In this document: positions 17,024 through 26,428 of the stretch, in pieces
How the letters are laid out: every line of letters begins with the position of its first letter
How positions within the stretch are numbered: the stretch's first letter is position 1
Source of the DNA: Lactiplantibacillus xiangfangensis
GTDB lineage: Bacteria > Bacillota > Bacilli > Lactobacillales > Lactobacillaceae
Reading direction: 5' to 3'
Length of the DNA stretch: 64,000 bases
NCBI RefSeq assembly: GCF_001438845.1
Contig: NZ_JQCL01000080.1
Coordinates: forward strand, 348,073 to 412,072
Position numbers and translations under genes: made by a program
Notes under the pieces: model-generated
Seen by the model: only the letters and a program-made list of their open reading frames with translations
Told to the model about the DNA's origin: nothing
Database searches by the model: none

Positions 17024-17055
17024 TTTGCCAACATTACAGTTTCAATGTTGGCAAA
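17024..17055. repeat. 12-bp perfect inverted repeat
   Basis: TTTGCCAACATT (17024-17035) and AATGTTGGCAAA (17044-17055) with an 8-nt loop. It lies between the terminators of two convergent genes, with no T run on either side, so it may be an operator-like or remnant site. Confidence 0.65.
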
Positions 17056-17064
17056 TCGCCCAAA

Positions 17065-17089
17065 TAAAAAAGCTCCGCATCAGCGGAAC
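17065..17089 (-). terminator. lepA terminator
   Basis: On the minus strand GTTCCGC pairs with GCGGAGC around TGAT, followed by TTTTTT. Confidence 0.9.
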
Positions 17090-17093
17090 CTTT

Positions 17094-18929
17094 CTATGAC
17101 GGGTTTTCTTCCTCGTCAGTTTTCAAAACTGCCATGAACGCTTCCTGCGGGATTTCTACCCGGCCGACAGCCTTCATTCGTTTCTTACCCGCTTTTTGCT
17201 TTTCAAGTAACTTCATCCGACGAGTTCGGTCACCACCGTATAAGTGGGCCGTAACGTCTTTCCGGTAAGCCTTGATGTTCGTCCGGGCAATGACCTTAGA
17301 ACCAATCGTCGCCTGAACTGGAATTTCAAAGTTTTGCCGTGGAATAATCGTCTTCAACTTCGAAGCGATTTCCCGACCACGCGCCGGCGCAAAGTCCCGG
17401 TGCGCAATGAAACTCAACGCATCAACTTGATCACCGTTCAACAAGATATCAATTTTGACCAAATCACTCGCACGGTATTCGTCAATGTCGTAATCAAGGG
17501 AAGCATATCCCCGCGTATTGGACTTCAACTTATCGAAGAAATCAAAGATAATTTCGGATAACGGAATGTAGTACACCACGTTAACCCGGTTATTATCCAA
17601 GTATTCCATCGTATCGAACTCACCCCGCTTACGTTGGGCTAATTCCATGACGGCCCCAACGTATTCATTTGGCACCATGATCTGTGCCTTGACGTAAGGT
17701 TCCCGAATCTCTTTAATTGACGACGCTTCCGGCATTTCAGCTGGGTTTTCGACGTCCTTTTCAGTCCCATCAGTCATCAAAACGTGGTACGTTACTGATG
17801 GTGCGGTCGTAATCAAGTCTAAGTTGAATTCACGTTCCAGCCGTTCTTGAACGACGTCCATGTGCAATAACCCTAAGAAACCACACCGGAACCCAAACCC
17901 TAACGCCTGTGACGATTCGGCTTCAAATTCCAACGCCGCATCGTTTAACTTCAACTTTTCTAGTGCTTCACGTAAATCGGTAAACTTCGCATTATCGGTT
18001 GGATAAATCCCAGCGTAAACCATTGGGTGCATTTCGCGGTAACCTTCCAATGCCTTTTCAGCTGGGCGTGCGGCGTTGGTCACCGTATCACCCACCCGGG
18101 TATCCTGAATGTCCTTGATGCTAGCTGTGATGTAACCAACATCACCGGCCATTAAGAAATCCCGTGGTAATGGTTTAGGCGAGTTAACCCCGACTTCGGT
18201 TACTTCGTACTCACTACCACTATTCATCAACCGAATGCGGTCACCGGGACGAACAATCCCTTCGTGCACCCGGATACTCAAGACAACCCCACGGTAATCA
18301 TCGTACACTGAATCAAAGACTAACGCCTTTAATGGTGCCTCAATATCACCCTGTGGTGCTGGAACCTTTTTCACGATTTGTTCGAGGAGATCTTCAATCC
18401 CGATTCCGGCCTTAGCAGAGGTCAGTACAGCGTCCTCTGCGTCGATGCCAATATCGTCTTCAATCTCTTTACGGACCTTTTCAGGTTCCGCAGATGGCAA
18501 GTCGATCTTATTGATTACCGGAACGATTTCCAAGTCATCATCAATCGCCAAGTAGACGTTTGCTAATGTCTGGGCTTCAACCCCTTGGGCCGCATCCACA
18601 ACCAATACGGCGCCTTCACAAGCTGCTAAGCTCCGCGAAACTTCGTACGTGAAATCAACGTGTCCCGGGGTATCGATCAAGTGAAAAATATACGTTTCAC
18701 CATCTTTAGCGTGGTAGTGTAGTTCCACCGCGTTTAACTTGATGGTAATCCCACGTTCTCGTTCTAGATCCATTGAATCCAGTACCTGATCCTGCATTTC
18801 TCGTTTCGAAATGGTATCCGTTAATTCAAGAATCCGATCCGCCAATGTTGATTTACCATGGTCAATATGGGCGACGATTGAAAAATTCCGGATGTGCTTT
18901 TGTCGATCCTGCATTGTCGCTTTATCCAT
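17094..18929 (-). CDS. lepA: Elongation factor 4 (LepA)
   Basis: Ribosome-associated GTPase that acts on stalled or mis-translocated ribosomes. 611 aa, the usual size. G motifs are visible: [14 protein letters not shown] (G1, about residue 20), RGITIK (G2), DTPGHVDF (G3), NKIDLP (G4). EF-G-like domains and the LepA-specific C-terminal domain with [19 protein letters not shown] follow. Single gene ended by its own terminator. Confidence 0.97.
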   Translation of the reverse strand: MDKATMQDRQKHIRNFSIVAHIDHGKSTLADRILELTDTISKREMQDQVLDSMDLERERGITIKLNAVELHYHAKDGETYIFHLIDTPGHVDFTYEVSRSLAACEGAVLVVDAAQGVEAQTLANVYLAIDDDLEIVPVINKIDLPSAEPEKVRKEIEDDIGIDAEDAVLTSAKAGIGIEDLLEQIVKKVPAPQGDIEAPLKALVFDSVYDDYRGVVLSIRVHEGIVRPGDRIRLMNSGSEYEVTEVGVNSPKPLPRDFLMAGDVGYITASIKDIQDTRVGDTVTNAARPAEKALEGYREMHPMVYAGIYPTDNAKFTDLREALEKLKLNDAALEFEAESSQALGFGFRCGFLGLLHMDVVQERLEREFNLDLITTAPSVTYHVLMTDGTEKDVENPAEMPEASSIKEIREPYVKAQIMVPNEYVGAVMELAQRKRGEFDTMEYLDNNRVNVVYYIPLSEIIFDFFDKLKSNTRGYASLDYDIDEYRASDLVKIDILLNGDQVDALSFIAHRDFAPARGREIASKLKTIIPRQNFEIPVQATIGSKVIARTNIKAYRKDVTAHLYGGDRTRRMKLLEKQKAGKKRMKAVGRVEIPQEAFMAVLKTDEEENPS

Positions 18930-19013
18930 TGATTTTCCTACTTTCTTCCTAATTCCTAATCCTTACAATTATACCAACTAAAGCAAGTAATCTCAATTTA
19001 TCCGCAAAACTCA

Positions 19014-19045
19014 AAATCGCACTAACCAATTGGCTAGTGCGATTT
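19014..19045 (-). terminator. Terminator of the dlt operon
   Basis: AAATCGCACTA pairs with TAGTGCGATTT around CCAATTGG, 8 nt after the dltD stop. On the minus strand the trailing T run is short. Confidence 0.75.
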
Positions 19046-19052
19046 GTCATCA

Positions 19053-20339
19053 CTATTTTGTTTCAAACGTGCCCAACTCATCCGGATCCAACTGTTGCCA
19101 CTTGTTCGAATAGAAGTCGTCGTTGATTTTATATTTTGGCTTTTGGGTGTTGTTCTTGCTTAAGAACGGATTGACCTTTTGATCAACCGCTAACCAACCC
19201 CGCCAACCTAAGTGAATTGTATCGGTCATGAAGTAATCCTCGTTACCGTCTTGGGTCAAATCAACAATGTTATTGAACCCTTGGCTGGTTAACTGGTAAC
19301 GAATCTTCTGATCGAATTTTGCAATCATGTCCATCGACAAACCAGTGTAATCCGACCACCGTTGGTTAATTGGTGGAATAATGAATAACACGTTGGTGTG
19401 TGTCTGGGCAAATTGATTCAAGACTAACTGGAAGTCAGCAAATTCTGGCGACTTGGTATAGTTCAAGTGCGTTTGGGACCCCTTCAAGCGTTTATAGTTA
19501 CGCTTCAGCTTGGTCTTCCAGAACCGGTTGCTGATTTCTAAGCTATTAGAAGTTGTTTGAGCCTTCCCAATTTTACCAGCTAACGTATCTAATTTATTGA
19601 AATCGTAAGTTGCTGGTAACTGTTTGGCCTGCTGATTGACGGTATTCAAGTTCTTACCGGCAATCCCAAAGCGGGAGAAGAATTCATCTTCACTACCCAG
19701 CACCCGCGCCTTGTAGTTCACGTAAGCCATCTGCGCACTGGTTGGTTTAAACCCAGCGGCGACCCGCGCTAACGCACCTGCTAACACCTTATCGGAAGAA
19801 CCGGATGGCATCTGTAACAAGCGTTTTGCCGCGTAGCGATCCATCTCAGTATTCTTTTCCGTCTGGAGCCAGTCAATGGTTTGTAGTGGTGAGTAGTAGT
19901 AAGCAAAAGCATCTTTCGCAGTACCTTGTGGAACGAACCACTGTGGCGAAATTACGAAGACGGCCTTCTTATTTGTAATCTGCTTCTTAACCGATTGCAT
20001 CACGAAGTACTGGGTCAAAGATTGAGTTCCCCGTGCACCCAACAAGAACGGGCGGTAATCACGGTGATACTTCTCTGCCAATACGGATGGATGCATCGGG
20101 TCAAACCGAGACCATTCAGATGAACCGAAGAACGGCACATAGCCATCCCCCAACGCTTGGCGCTTAATTTGTCGGCCCTTTAAAACGTTGGCTGACAAAG
20201 ACACCGCTGCGCTACGTTCAGTATCTTTAGAAACGTGGTTTAATCCAAATGAGAATGGTGAAAGCAGAACGGCCAATAATAAGATTGCCGCCAAAATAAT
20301 TGGCCCAAAAATCTTAAAAAGGCGTTTGGAAACACTCAT
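19053..20339 (-). CDS. dltD: Teichoic acid D-alanylation protein DltD
   Basis: Membrane-anchored extracellular SGNH-like enzyme, 428 aa, for the last step of D-alanyl transfer to teichoic acid. One N-terminal span (about residues 9-29) precedes a large outside domain. The catalytic serine is in [16 protein letters not shown] (about residue 72) and the Asp/His pair in [12 protein letters not shown] (about 370). The start overlaps the dltC stop by 4 nt (ATGA type), showing tight coupling. It is the last gene of the dltE-X-A-B-C-D operon, followed by a terminator. Confidence 0.96.
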   Translation of the reverse strand: MSVSKRLFKIFGPIILAAILLLAVLLSPFSFGLNHVSKDTERSAAVSLSANVLKGRQIKRQALGDGYVPFFGSSEWSRFDPMHPSVLAEKYHRDYRPFLLGARGTQSLTQYFVMQSVKKQITNKKAVFVISPQWFVPQGTAKDAFAYYYSPLQTIDWLQTEKNTEMDRYAAKRLLQMPSGSSDKVLAGALARVAAGFKPTSAQMAYVNYKARVLGSEDEFFSRFGIAGKNLNTVNQQAKQLPATYDFNKLDTLAGKIGKAQTTSNSLEISNRFWKTKLKRNYKRLKGSQTHLNYTKSPEFADFQLVLNQFAQTHTNVLFIIPPINQRWSDYTGLSMDMIAKFDQKIRYQLTSQGFNNIVDLTQDGNEDYFMTDTIHLGWRGWLAVDQKVNPFLSKNNTQKPKYKINDDFYSNKWQQLDPDELGTFETK

Positions 20340-20572
20340 TGCATACTCTCGACCTTAGCAACAATTTTAGCCGGTGTGTCCCATTCTGACCGTTCGAATT
20401 CTGAGACCGGCACTTCAATTCCTAATTGGTTTTGTAATTCCAATAAGAGTTGAACTGAACCCATTGAATCAAGGATACCTTCGTCAAACAAGTTCGTGTC
20501 CATGTTACCAGACACGTCTTCACCAGTTAAATCTTGTAAAATTGATAAGACCGTTGCTTTTGTATCATCCAT
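20336..20572 (-). CDS. dltC: D-alanyl carrier protein DltC
   Basis: Acyl-carrier-like protein, 78 aa, which carries D-alanine on a phosphopantetheine arm from DltA to the membrane steps. The attachment serine is in [11 protein letters not shown] (about residue 36). Length and acidic helical content are typical. Overlaps dltD by 4 nt and lies 25 nt after dltB. Confidence 0.97.
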   Translation of the reverse strand: MDDTKATVLSILQDLTGEDVSGNMDTNLFDEGILDSMGSVQLLLELQNQLGIEVPVSEFERSEWDTPAKIVAKVESMQ

Positions 20573-20597
20573 AATAAATTACTCCCTTAAATTAAAT

Positions 20598-21812
20598 TTA
20601 TGGCCGAGCTGTGAAGAATAACGTGTTCAGGAATCCTGAGAAAATCAGGAAACTGAAACAAACCACGTTAAACGTCAGGAAAATCGCAAAGTATTCCGTA
20701 AACTTGTTGGACGGAATCTGCGCCTGATGCTTCTTCTTGTAACGTAGCCAAGCATCGTTGACGACCATTGCCAGACCATGGAACAGCCCATAAACGATGT
20801 AGTACCACGTTTCCCCATGCCAGAACCCCATAATCAGCATGTTGATGACATAACAAACGTTGGCTGTCGTAATCCGACTCTTGAAGACCTTATGCTTCAT
20901 GAAGAAGAAAACTAACCGCATGTAGATAAAGTCACGGAACCAAAATGACAGCGTCATGTGCCAACGATTCCAGAAGTCTTTGATGTTCTTGGACTTGAAA
21001 GGTTGGTTAAAGTTCATTGGTGTTTCCACACCCATCAAGTAACTGATCCCGACGGCAAACAAACTGTAACCAGCGAAGTCAAAGAACAAGTCCATACTGT
21101 AGACGTACATGACACCGACAAGCGCCCACGAAATACCGTGTGCTTGTAACGCGGCGTGTTCAACAACGGGTAACATCCGGGTCCCAAAAATGTAAGCCAG
21201 GATAAACTTGTAAAGGAAGCCTAAGAAAATGTAACGGACCCCTTTTTCAACTAATCCTAAGTACTTACTCCGGGTCGGTACACTATCATAATCCTTAACA
21301 AACCGCCGATAACGGTCGATTGGACCAGATGAGATGGTTGGGAAGAACAGTAAGAACTGCCCAAACAAGACCGGATGGAACTCTTTAATCACGCCATCAC
21401 GCGTTTCCATGATGGTTTGAACCACTTTAAAGGTTAAATAAGAAATTCCCAAGAAACCAATGATCGAACTAGCACCGTGACTGACCGCCGGCGTAATTTT
21501 AACAGCCGCTAACGGTGCAATCGCCAAAATAACACTAACCACAAAGATCCAACCTTTATTGGGTGAATCCGGTCGCTGACGATACTTGGAATACAGCCAC
21601 ACCAGTGCAATCTGGTAAATCAGGTAACAAATTAACGCAATCCCGGTATGCCATTTGACACCACCGAACGTTAATAGTAAGAAAATGAATGAAATGATCG
21701 ATTCGTAAACGTGCGAACGCCGCCCGTAAAGCAGACCAATCATTAACGGTAGCAACGCAATAAAGAGCAATACAAAGTACGTTGGGTTACCGTATGGGTC
21801 AAAAGACATCAT
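20598..21812 (-). CDS. dltB: D-alanyl transfer membrane protein DltB (MBOAT)
   Basis: Multi-span membrane acyltransferase, 404 aa, that moves D-alanine from DltC across the membrane. MBOAT signatures are visible: NRWHMTLSFWFRDFIYMRL (about residue 280) and the catalytic histidine in MGFWHGETWYYIVYG (about 332). Overlaps the dltA stop by 4 nt, so translation is coupled. Confidence 0.97.
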   Translation of the reverse strand: MMSFDPYGNPTYFVLLFIALLPLMIGLLYGRRSHVYESIISFIFLLLTFGGVKWHTGIALICYLIYQIALVWLYSKYRQRPDSPNKGWIFVVSVILAIAPLAAVKITPAVSHGASSIIGFLGISYLTFKVVQTIMETRDGVIKEFHPVLFGQFLLFFPTISSGPIDRYRRFVKDYDSVPTRSKYLGLVEKGVRYIFLGFLYKFILAYIFGTRMLPVVEHAALQAHGISWALVGVMYVYSMDLFFDFAGYSLFAVGISYLMGVETPMNFNQPFKSKNIKDFWNRWHMTLSFWFRDFIYMRLVFFFMKHKVFKSRITTANVCYVINMLIMGFWHGETWYYIVYGLFHGLAMVVNDAWLRYKKKHQAQIPSNKFTEYFAIFLTFNVVCFSFLIFSGFLNTLFFTARP

Positions 21813-23335
21813 TCTGGATTAACCTCTTTAATGATCGACTTGACATCAATTTTACCGTTAGGCGTTAATGGCAAGCTCTCTTTATAAACGAACCGTTGGG
21901 GAATCATGTATTCCATCATCATTCCTTGAAGGTCCTTTTTAATCGCCGTTGTCAACGCGAAGTCCGTTTCAAAATCATTTGACTTCGGCACAACGTAGGC
22001 AATCATCTGTGTGACTTTATGCTCTTTATTATATTTTGGTACCGCAACGGCTTGTTTAATGTGTTGCTGTTGCCCTAAGAAGTGGTCAACTTCTTCCAAT
22101 TCGATTCGGTAACCGTGCATCTTGATTTGGAAATCGACCCGGCCCCGGTAACGGAACAACCCGTCTGCGTCCATCGTCCCGATATCACCGGAATGGTAAG
22201 CGCGTTGACCATCTAAACTGAAGAACGCTTTTTCAGTCTTTTCAGGATTATGCAAGTAACCCTTGGAAACGCTAGGACCAGAAATGATTAATTCACCCTC
22301 CGTACCGTTAGGAACTTCGTGACCGTCTTCATCAACAATCATCATTTTGGTATCAGCTTTAGCGTAACCAATTGGTAACCGGTCAAACTTAGCTAACGCA
22401 TCGTCCGTGACTTCAATTTGGGTCACCGCAACACACGTTTCAGTTGGGCCATAGGTGTTGAAAATCCGCGCAGCTGGGAAACGTTTCTTTAACGTTGCCG
22501 CGGTCTTGTGCGTCAATTCTTCACCACAGAACAAGAAGTGCGTCAAGCTTGGTAAGTGTTCAGCATCAAACTTGGGTTCTAACAAACAGATATCCATGAA
22601 TGATGGTGTTGAGACCCAAACATTGATTGGCAGCGTTGGTAAAGCCGCAAATAATTGCTTAAAGTCATCGGTAACGGCCTTTGGTAACGCGTAGAGCGTC
22701 CCGCCCATTGCAAGGGTTGGGTAAAGGTCCATCACGGATAAATCAAAAGAATACGGTGGTTGTGACAGTGAGTTTGGTTGCTTTGGTAGACCAAAATCAT
22801 CACTGAGCATCCAGTTAACGTAACTTAATAAGTTATCGTGACTAATTTCAACCCCTTTAGGCTTACCAGTGGTCCCGGAAGTAAAGATAATGTAGTAATC
22901 ATCGTCTCCCTCGGCCGCATGATCAGCCTGATAATCAACGGTCGTCTTGAAAATGGCGTCCAATTGATCTGGCGTAATCACTGGCGTCGTGCCGACACCA
23001 GTTGGTAAATCAACAACGGCAATGGCCGCTGCTGGCTTAGCAATTTCATTGATCATCGTCAACCGTTCGTTAGGCGAATGGGTGTCAATCGGGATATAGG
23101 CCCGACCAGACTTAACCACACCTAAGAAGGTGGCAATCATTTCAAAGGTTTGCCCACCAAAGACAATAATTGGTGCTTTGGCTGGTAAATCTAAGGTGTC
23201 TAAATGCGCTGCTAGTGCGTCTGAATAAGCTTTTAATTCAGCATACGTGTGCTGTACGCCTTGGACGTCATACACCACTTTAGTGGGTTGCGTCCGTGCG
23301 TAATCATCGATTGTTTTGATGACATCTTTAATCAT
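21809..23335 (-). CDS. dltA: D-alanine--D-alanyl carrier protein ligase DltA
   Basis: Adenylate-forming enzyme, 508 aa, which activates D-alanine and loads it on DltC. AMP-binding core IIFTSGTTGKPKGVEISHDNL (about residues 148-168), NTYGPTETC (about 293), and the hinge YRGRVDFQIKMHGYRIELEE (about 393) with the catalytic Lys at NGKIDVK are intact. It lies 40 nt downstream of dltX. Confidence 0.97.
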   Translation of the reverse strand: MIKDVIKTIDDYARTQPTKVVYDVQGVQHTYAELKAYSDALAAHLDTLDLPAKAPIIVFGGQTFEMIATFLGVVKSGRAYIPIDTHSPNERLTMINEIAKPAAAIAVVDLPTGVGTTPVITPDQLDAIFKTTVDYQADHAAEGDDDYYIIFTSGTTGKPKGVEISHDNLLSYVNWMLSDDFGLPKQPNSLSQPPYSFDLSVMDLYPTLAMGGTLYALPKAVTDDFKQLFAALPTLPINVWVSTPSFMDICLLEPKFDAEHLPSLTHFLFCGEELTHKTAATLKKRFPAARIFNTYGPTETCVAVTQIEVTDDALAKFDRLPIGYAKADTKMMIVDEDGHEVPNGTEGELIISGPSVSKGYLHNPEKTEKAFFSLDGQRAYHSGDIGTMDADGLFRYRGRVDFQIKMHGYRIELEEVDHFLGQQQHIKQAVAVPKYNKEHKVTQMIAYVVPKSNDFETDFALTTAIKKDLQGMMMEYMIPQRFVYKESLPLTPNGKIDVKSIIKEVNPE

Positions 23336-23375
23336 TAGTAATTTCCCCCAAACAATAAATTAACGCGTCCACTTA

Positions 23376-23525
23376 CTAGAATTCATTGTAAATGAACTTG
23401 GCCTGGTTGATCCCACTGTACCCGTATAGGTAAACCAAAGCCAGCATGACAGCAAAATAAAATACTGTTAGCGCAATGAATTGAACCACCGGACGTTGAA
23501 ACCAGCTTTTCAATTTTGCGAACAT
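23376..23525 (-). CDS. dltX: DltX, small membrane protein of the dlt operon
   Basis: 49 aa: MFAKLKSWFQRPVVQ start, one membrane span (about residues 16-38), and the conserved C-terminal FIYNEF tail, which in DltX proteins carries D-alanine in the transfer relay to DltD. ATG 8 nt after GAGGAGGTGA. It lies between dltE and dltA, the canonical position. Too short for usual length cutoffs. Confidence 0.93.
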   Translation of the reverse strand: MFAKLKSWFQRPVVQFIALTVFYFAVMLALVYLYGYSGINQAKFIYNEF

Positions 23526-23561
23526 GCCTTCACCTCCTCAAATTATTCATCCCAATGGCGT

Positions 23562-24734
23562 TTATAAATCACCAATCATTAATTCACTAAATATTTTGTT
23601 GGCGGCAAATTCGATACTAGCCGAGCGACGCCGGTAATTGCTAAGTAGCACCACGCCACTGCGACCATCCGCCGAAACGTGGACGTCGGACTCATAACCG
23701 TAACCTAATCCGTGTGACCGAATCCCGTTACTGATGTTATAGACTCCACCGCCATATTCGCCAGTTGCGGTCCGCGTATGCAGAATCGCAACGTTAGCCT
23801 TCTTGATCAATTTGCCCTTTAAAATTGCACTTTCAACCTTGAATAGGTCGCCAGTCGACATATAAATTTGACCAGTACCAAGTTCATCATGCATTTGGGC
23901 CTTCGTCTCATGCACTTGGTGTTTATACTTAGGGACGATCTGCTTAGCCGACGCTTTGTACCCCGTCGTCGCATTAATTCCCATCCCGTTGACCACAAAG
24001 CCGGTGTGTTTCAGTCCCAGCTTATGAATAATCTGCTTATTAATAAAGTGTTGGTAAGATTGACCGGACACCTTGCGAATAATCCCAGCGAGTAAGACGT
24101 AGTTCGCCGCGGAATAATTGAAGATACCGACCTTCTGCTTACGATAAACCATGTGATCTAAAACGTAATTGACCGTTTGTGCTTCGGATAACGGCTTTTT
24201 AGATCCTTTTTTTAACCAGTAGCCGGTTGTCATATCTAACATCTGACGAATCGTCGTATCCCGACCATACTTGATGGTTGGGTAATACTTCGTTACCGGA
24301 TCACTTAACTTCATCTTTCCCGCCTGAACCAGTTGCATAATGCCCACCGCGGTAATTGACTTTTGAATCGACAAGATTTGGTACTTAGAAGCTGGCGTAT
24401 TCTTGACTGCCATTGCTTGATCAGCGTACCCAAATCCCTTTTGGTAAATCACCTGATCATTTTTGATCACCAGTGCCGTCCCAACAAAGTGACTCAGTTT
24501 CAGTGTCTTAGTAATTTGTTTTTTCGGCGACTTCGTATTCAAAAACGTTGTCCGGTTAACTTTACGACTCAGTTGCGAATTTTTCTTCGCAACTGCTTTG
24601 GCCGTTTTTTTCTTTTTACGTTGAATTTGCTCGGTCTTTACGGTACGTGCTTGGTGTCGAACAAACCACGTTCCGGCACCACCAAGCACTAACAGCCCAA
24701 GAACGATTACGATTAATCCTTTATTTGACTTCAA
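23562..24734 (-). CDS. dltE: DltE-like serine hydrolase (formerly PbpX2)
   Basis: Membrane-anchored extracellular serine hydrolase of the class C beta-lactamase/PBP fold, 390 aa. In L. plantarum the homologue encoded at this position acts as a D-alanine esterase on lipoteichoic acid rather than a D,D-carboxypeptidase (established for that protein). Visible are an N-terminal span (about residues 6-24), the catalytic SIQK (S122), the second motif FNYSAANY, and a C-terminal region with SHGLGYGYESD. A lysine-rich stretch (about 37-50) follows the anchor. It is the first gene of dltE-dltXABCD. Confidence 0.9.
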   Translation of the reverse strand: MKSNKGLIVIVLGLLVLGGAGTWFVRHQARTVKTEQIQRKKKKTAKAVAKKNSQLSRKVNRTTFLNTKSPKKQITKTLKLSHFVGTALVIKNDQVIYQKGFGYADQAMAVKNTPASKYQILSIQKSITAVGIMQLVQAGKMKLSDPVTKYYPTIKYGRDTTIRQMLDMTTGYWLKKGSKKPLSEAQTVNYVLDHMVYRKQKVGIFNYSAANYVLLAGIIRKVSGQSYQHFINKQIIHKLGLKHTGFVVNGMGINATTGYKASAKQIVPKYKHQVHETKAQMHDELGTGQIYMSTGDLFKVESAILKGKLIKKANVAILHTRTATGEYGGGVYNISNGIRSHGLGYGYESDVHVSADGRSGVVLLSNYRRRSASIEFAANKIFSELMIGDL

Positions 24735-24822
24735 ATTATTAACTTCCCCACTAGTCTAATTTATCACGGACTCTTTTTGATCCGCGTATAGCTTCACTGC
24801 GAGTACGCTAAGTTCAAGGATA

Positions 24823-24852
24823 ATTCTAACAATCATCCTAGCAAATTCACAA
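24823..24852 (-). promoter_or_regulatory. Predicted promoter of dltE-dltXABCD
   Basis: Minus strand: TTGTGA (24847-24852), 18-nt spacer, TAGAAT (24823-24828) preceded by TGT, giving an extended -10. The transcript would start about 80 nt before dltE. Confidence 0.45.
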
Positions 24853-24907
24853 CTCCCATTCGAAAAGGATAAAAACCCTGCACGTCCGTTTTAATCACTG
24901 ACATTAT

Positions 24908-24924
24908 TGTAACGATTTTGTAAC
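24908..24924. promoter_or_regulatory. Perfect WalR-type direct repeat upstream of the dlt promoter
   Basis: TGTAAC-GATTT-TGTAAC on the plus strand fits the WalR consensus TGTWAH-N5-TGTWAH exactly in both halves. It lies about 56 nt upstream of the predicted -35 of the dlt operon and in no gene. The rest of 24735-25091 shows no gene or other feature. Confidence 0.5.
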
Positions 24925-25091
24925 ATAACCGTTAAACCATCCCCCACAAAGATTAGCTTTTCCTTTACCTCCTTGATTAATTCTAGCACTGGACCGCGTC
25001 CCAATTACAGCAGAACGAAACGGTTTGTCCCAAATCAAGCACTCTGAAAGGTTAGTTAATAAACGGTAACGACCACTTTCAGGTCCACACA

Positions 25092-25138
25092 ACAAAAGGG
25101 GCCATTCAGCCGATTGGTGTCGGTTGGACGGTCCCTTT
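25092..25138 (-). terminator. dnaJ terminator
   Basis: AAAGGGACCGTCCAACC on the minus strand pairs with a segment ending in GGCCCCTTTT (several mismatches), followed by TTTTGTTG. Confidence 0.7.
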
Positions 25139-25181
25139 GATCAAATTTCATTTGTACAGTGCTGAAAAGGTTAAGAAAGCC

Positions 25182-26327
25182 TTAAACACCACGTAACTTA
25201 TCGAAAAGTGAGCTCTTCCCATTACCAGCAACGGTTTTACCACTGGCTTTAGCAAAAGTCTTCAAAGCTTCTTTTTGTCCCTTATTCAGATGGGTCGGTG
25301 TTTCAATCGTGACGGTTACCCGCTCATCACCATTACCGTTACCACGTAATCGCGGTGCACCCTTTCCACGTAAGCGGAAAGTCGTGCCCGTTTGGGTACC
25401 GGCTGGAATCTTGAGTTTGACATCACCGTGCACGGTCTTGACCTCAACTTCGTCACCTAACGCAGCTTGCACAAAGTCGATTGGTAACTTGAAGTAGATC
25501 GTTGCGCCATCCCGTTCGAAGTCCTTGCTAGGCTCAACTCGGAAAATAATGAACAAGTCCCCGTAAGGACCCCCATTAGCCCCAGCTTCACCCTGGTTTT
25601 GAAGACGCATCTGCTGGCCTTCTTCAACCCCAGCGGGAACGGTAACCTTAATGGAATGACTCTGTTCAGTATGACCAGAACCACCACAGGTTGCACATTT
25701 TTCTTTGATTTCTTTCCCAGTCCCATGACAAACGTCACAAACTTGCTGACTCATCATGCGACCAAGGGGTGTATTCGTTTGAACTTGAATATACCCGCTC
25801 CCGTGACACTTAGAACACGTTACTGGTGAAGTCCCTGGCTTAGCACCAGAGCCACCACAAGTTTCACATTGTTCTTCACGGTTATAGGTAATATTAGTCT
25901 TCTTACCAAAGATGGCATCTTCGAATTCTAACGTCATCTCATATTGTAAGTCGCGTCCTTGTTGCGGCGCAGTCGGGTTAGGACGTCGGCCACCGCCGCC
26001 TCCGCCACCAAAAAACTGACTGAAGATGTCGTCGAAGCCACCGCCGCCGCCAAAACCACCAAAGTCTTGACCGCCAAAGCCGCCAGCGCCACCACCGAAA
26101 CCTTGCTGCCCGCCAGCGGATCCAAATTGATCGTACTGGCTCCGTTTTTGCGGATCACCTAACGTTTCATACGCTTCATTGACAGCTTTAAACTTTTCTT
26201 CTGCACCGGGTTCGTGGTTCAAATCAGGATGATACTTCTTCGAAAGCTTGCGGTAAGCCTTTTTGATTTCATCCTGACTGGCGTCTTTTTCAACACCCAG
26301 AACCTTATATAAGTCTTGTTCTGCCAT
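25182..26327 (-). CDS. dnaJ: Chaperone protein DnaJ
   Basis: Hsp40 co-chaperone, 381 aa, which stimulates DnaK ATPase. J domain with HPD (about residues 33-35), a glycine/phenylalanine-rich segment (about 69-115, with runs of G), then four CxxCxGxG zinc motifs (about 142-214) and the C-terminal peptide-binding domain. Last gene of the heat-shock cluster; separated from dnaK by a terminator hairpin. Confidence 0.98.
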   Translation of the reverse strand: MAEQDLYKVLGVEKDASQDEIKKAYRKLSKKYHPDLNHEPGAEEKFKAVNEAYETLGDPQKRSQYDQFGSAGGQQGFGGGAGGFGGQDFGGFGGGGGFDDIFSQFFGGGGGGGRRPNPTAPQQGRDLQYEMTLEFEDAIFGKKTNITYNREEQCETCGGSGAKPGTSPVTCSKCHGSGYIQVQTNTPLGRMMSQQVCDVCHGTGKEIKEKCATCGGSGHTEQSHSIKVTVPAGVEEGQQMRLQNQGEAGANGGPYGDLFIIFRVEPSKDFERDGATIYFKLPIDFVQAALGDEVEVKTVHGDVKLKIPAGTQTGTTFRLRGKGAPRLRGNGNGDERVTVTIETPTHLNKGQKEALKTFAKASGKTVAGNGKSSLFDKLRGV

Positions 26328-26381
26328 CGTAACCTCCTAATGATCCCTTTAAAGTCTCATTAATATTAGCATATTTAAAAC

Positions 26382-26416
26382 AAAAAGGCCAAGACCGCGC
26401 GGCCCTGGCCTTTTTT
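26382..26416 (-). terminator. Hairpin terminator between dnaK and dnaJ
   Basis: AAAAAGGCCA pairs with TGGCCTTTTTT, T-rich on either strand. It would reduce read-through from dnaK into dnaJ. Confidence 0.85.
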
Positions 26417-26428
26417 GTTTACTCGGTA

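Noticed and set aside
24904-25095. 63-aa minus-strand ORF between dltE and dnaJ
   Set aside because: No Shine-Dalgarno, odd composition, and it covers the WalR-like repeat; treated as intergenic.
25959-26162. Ala/Thr-rich plus-strand ORF in dnaJ
   Set aside because: Antisense of the Gly-rich DnaJ segment; low-complexity shadow.
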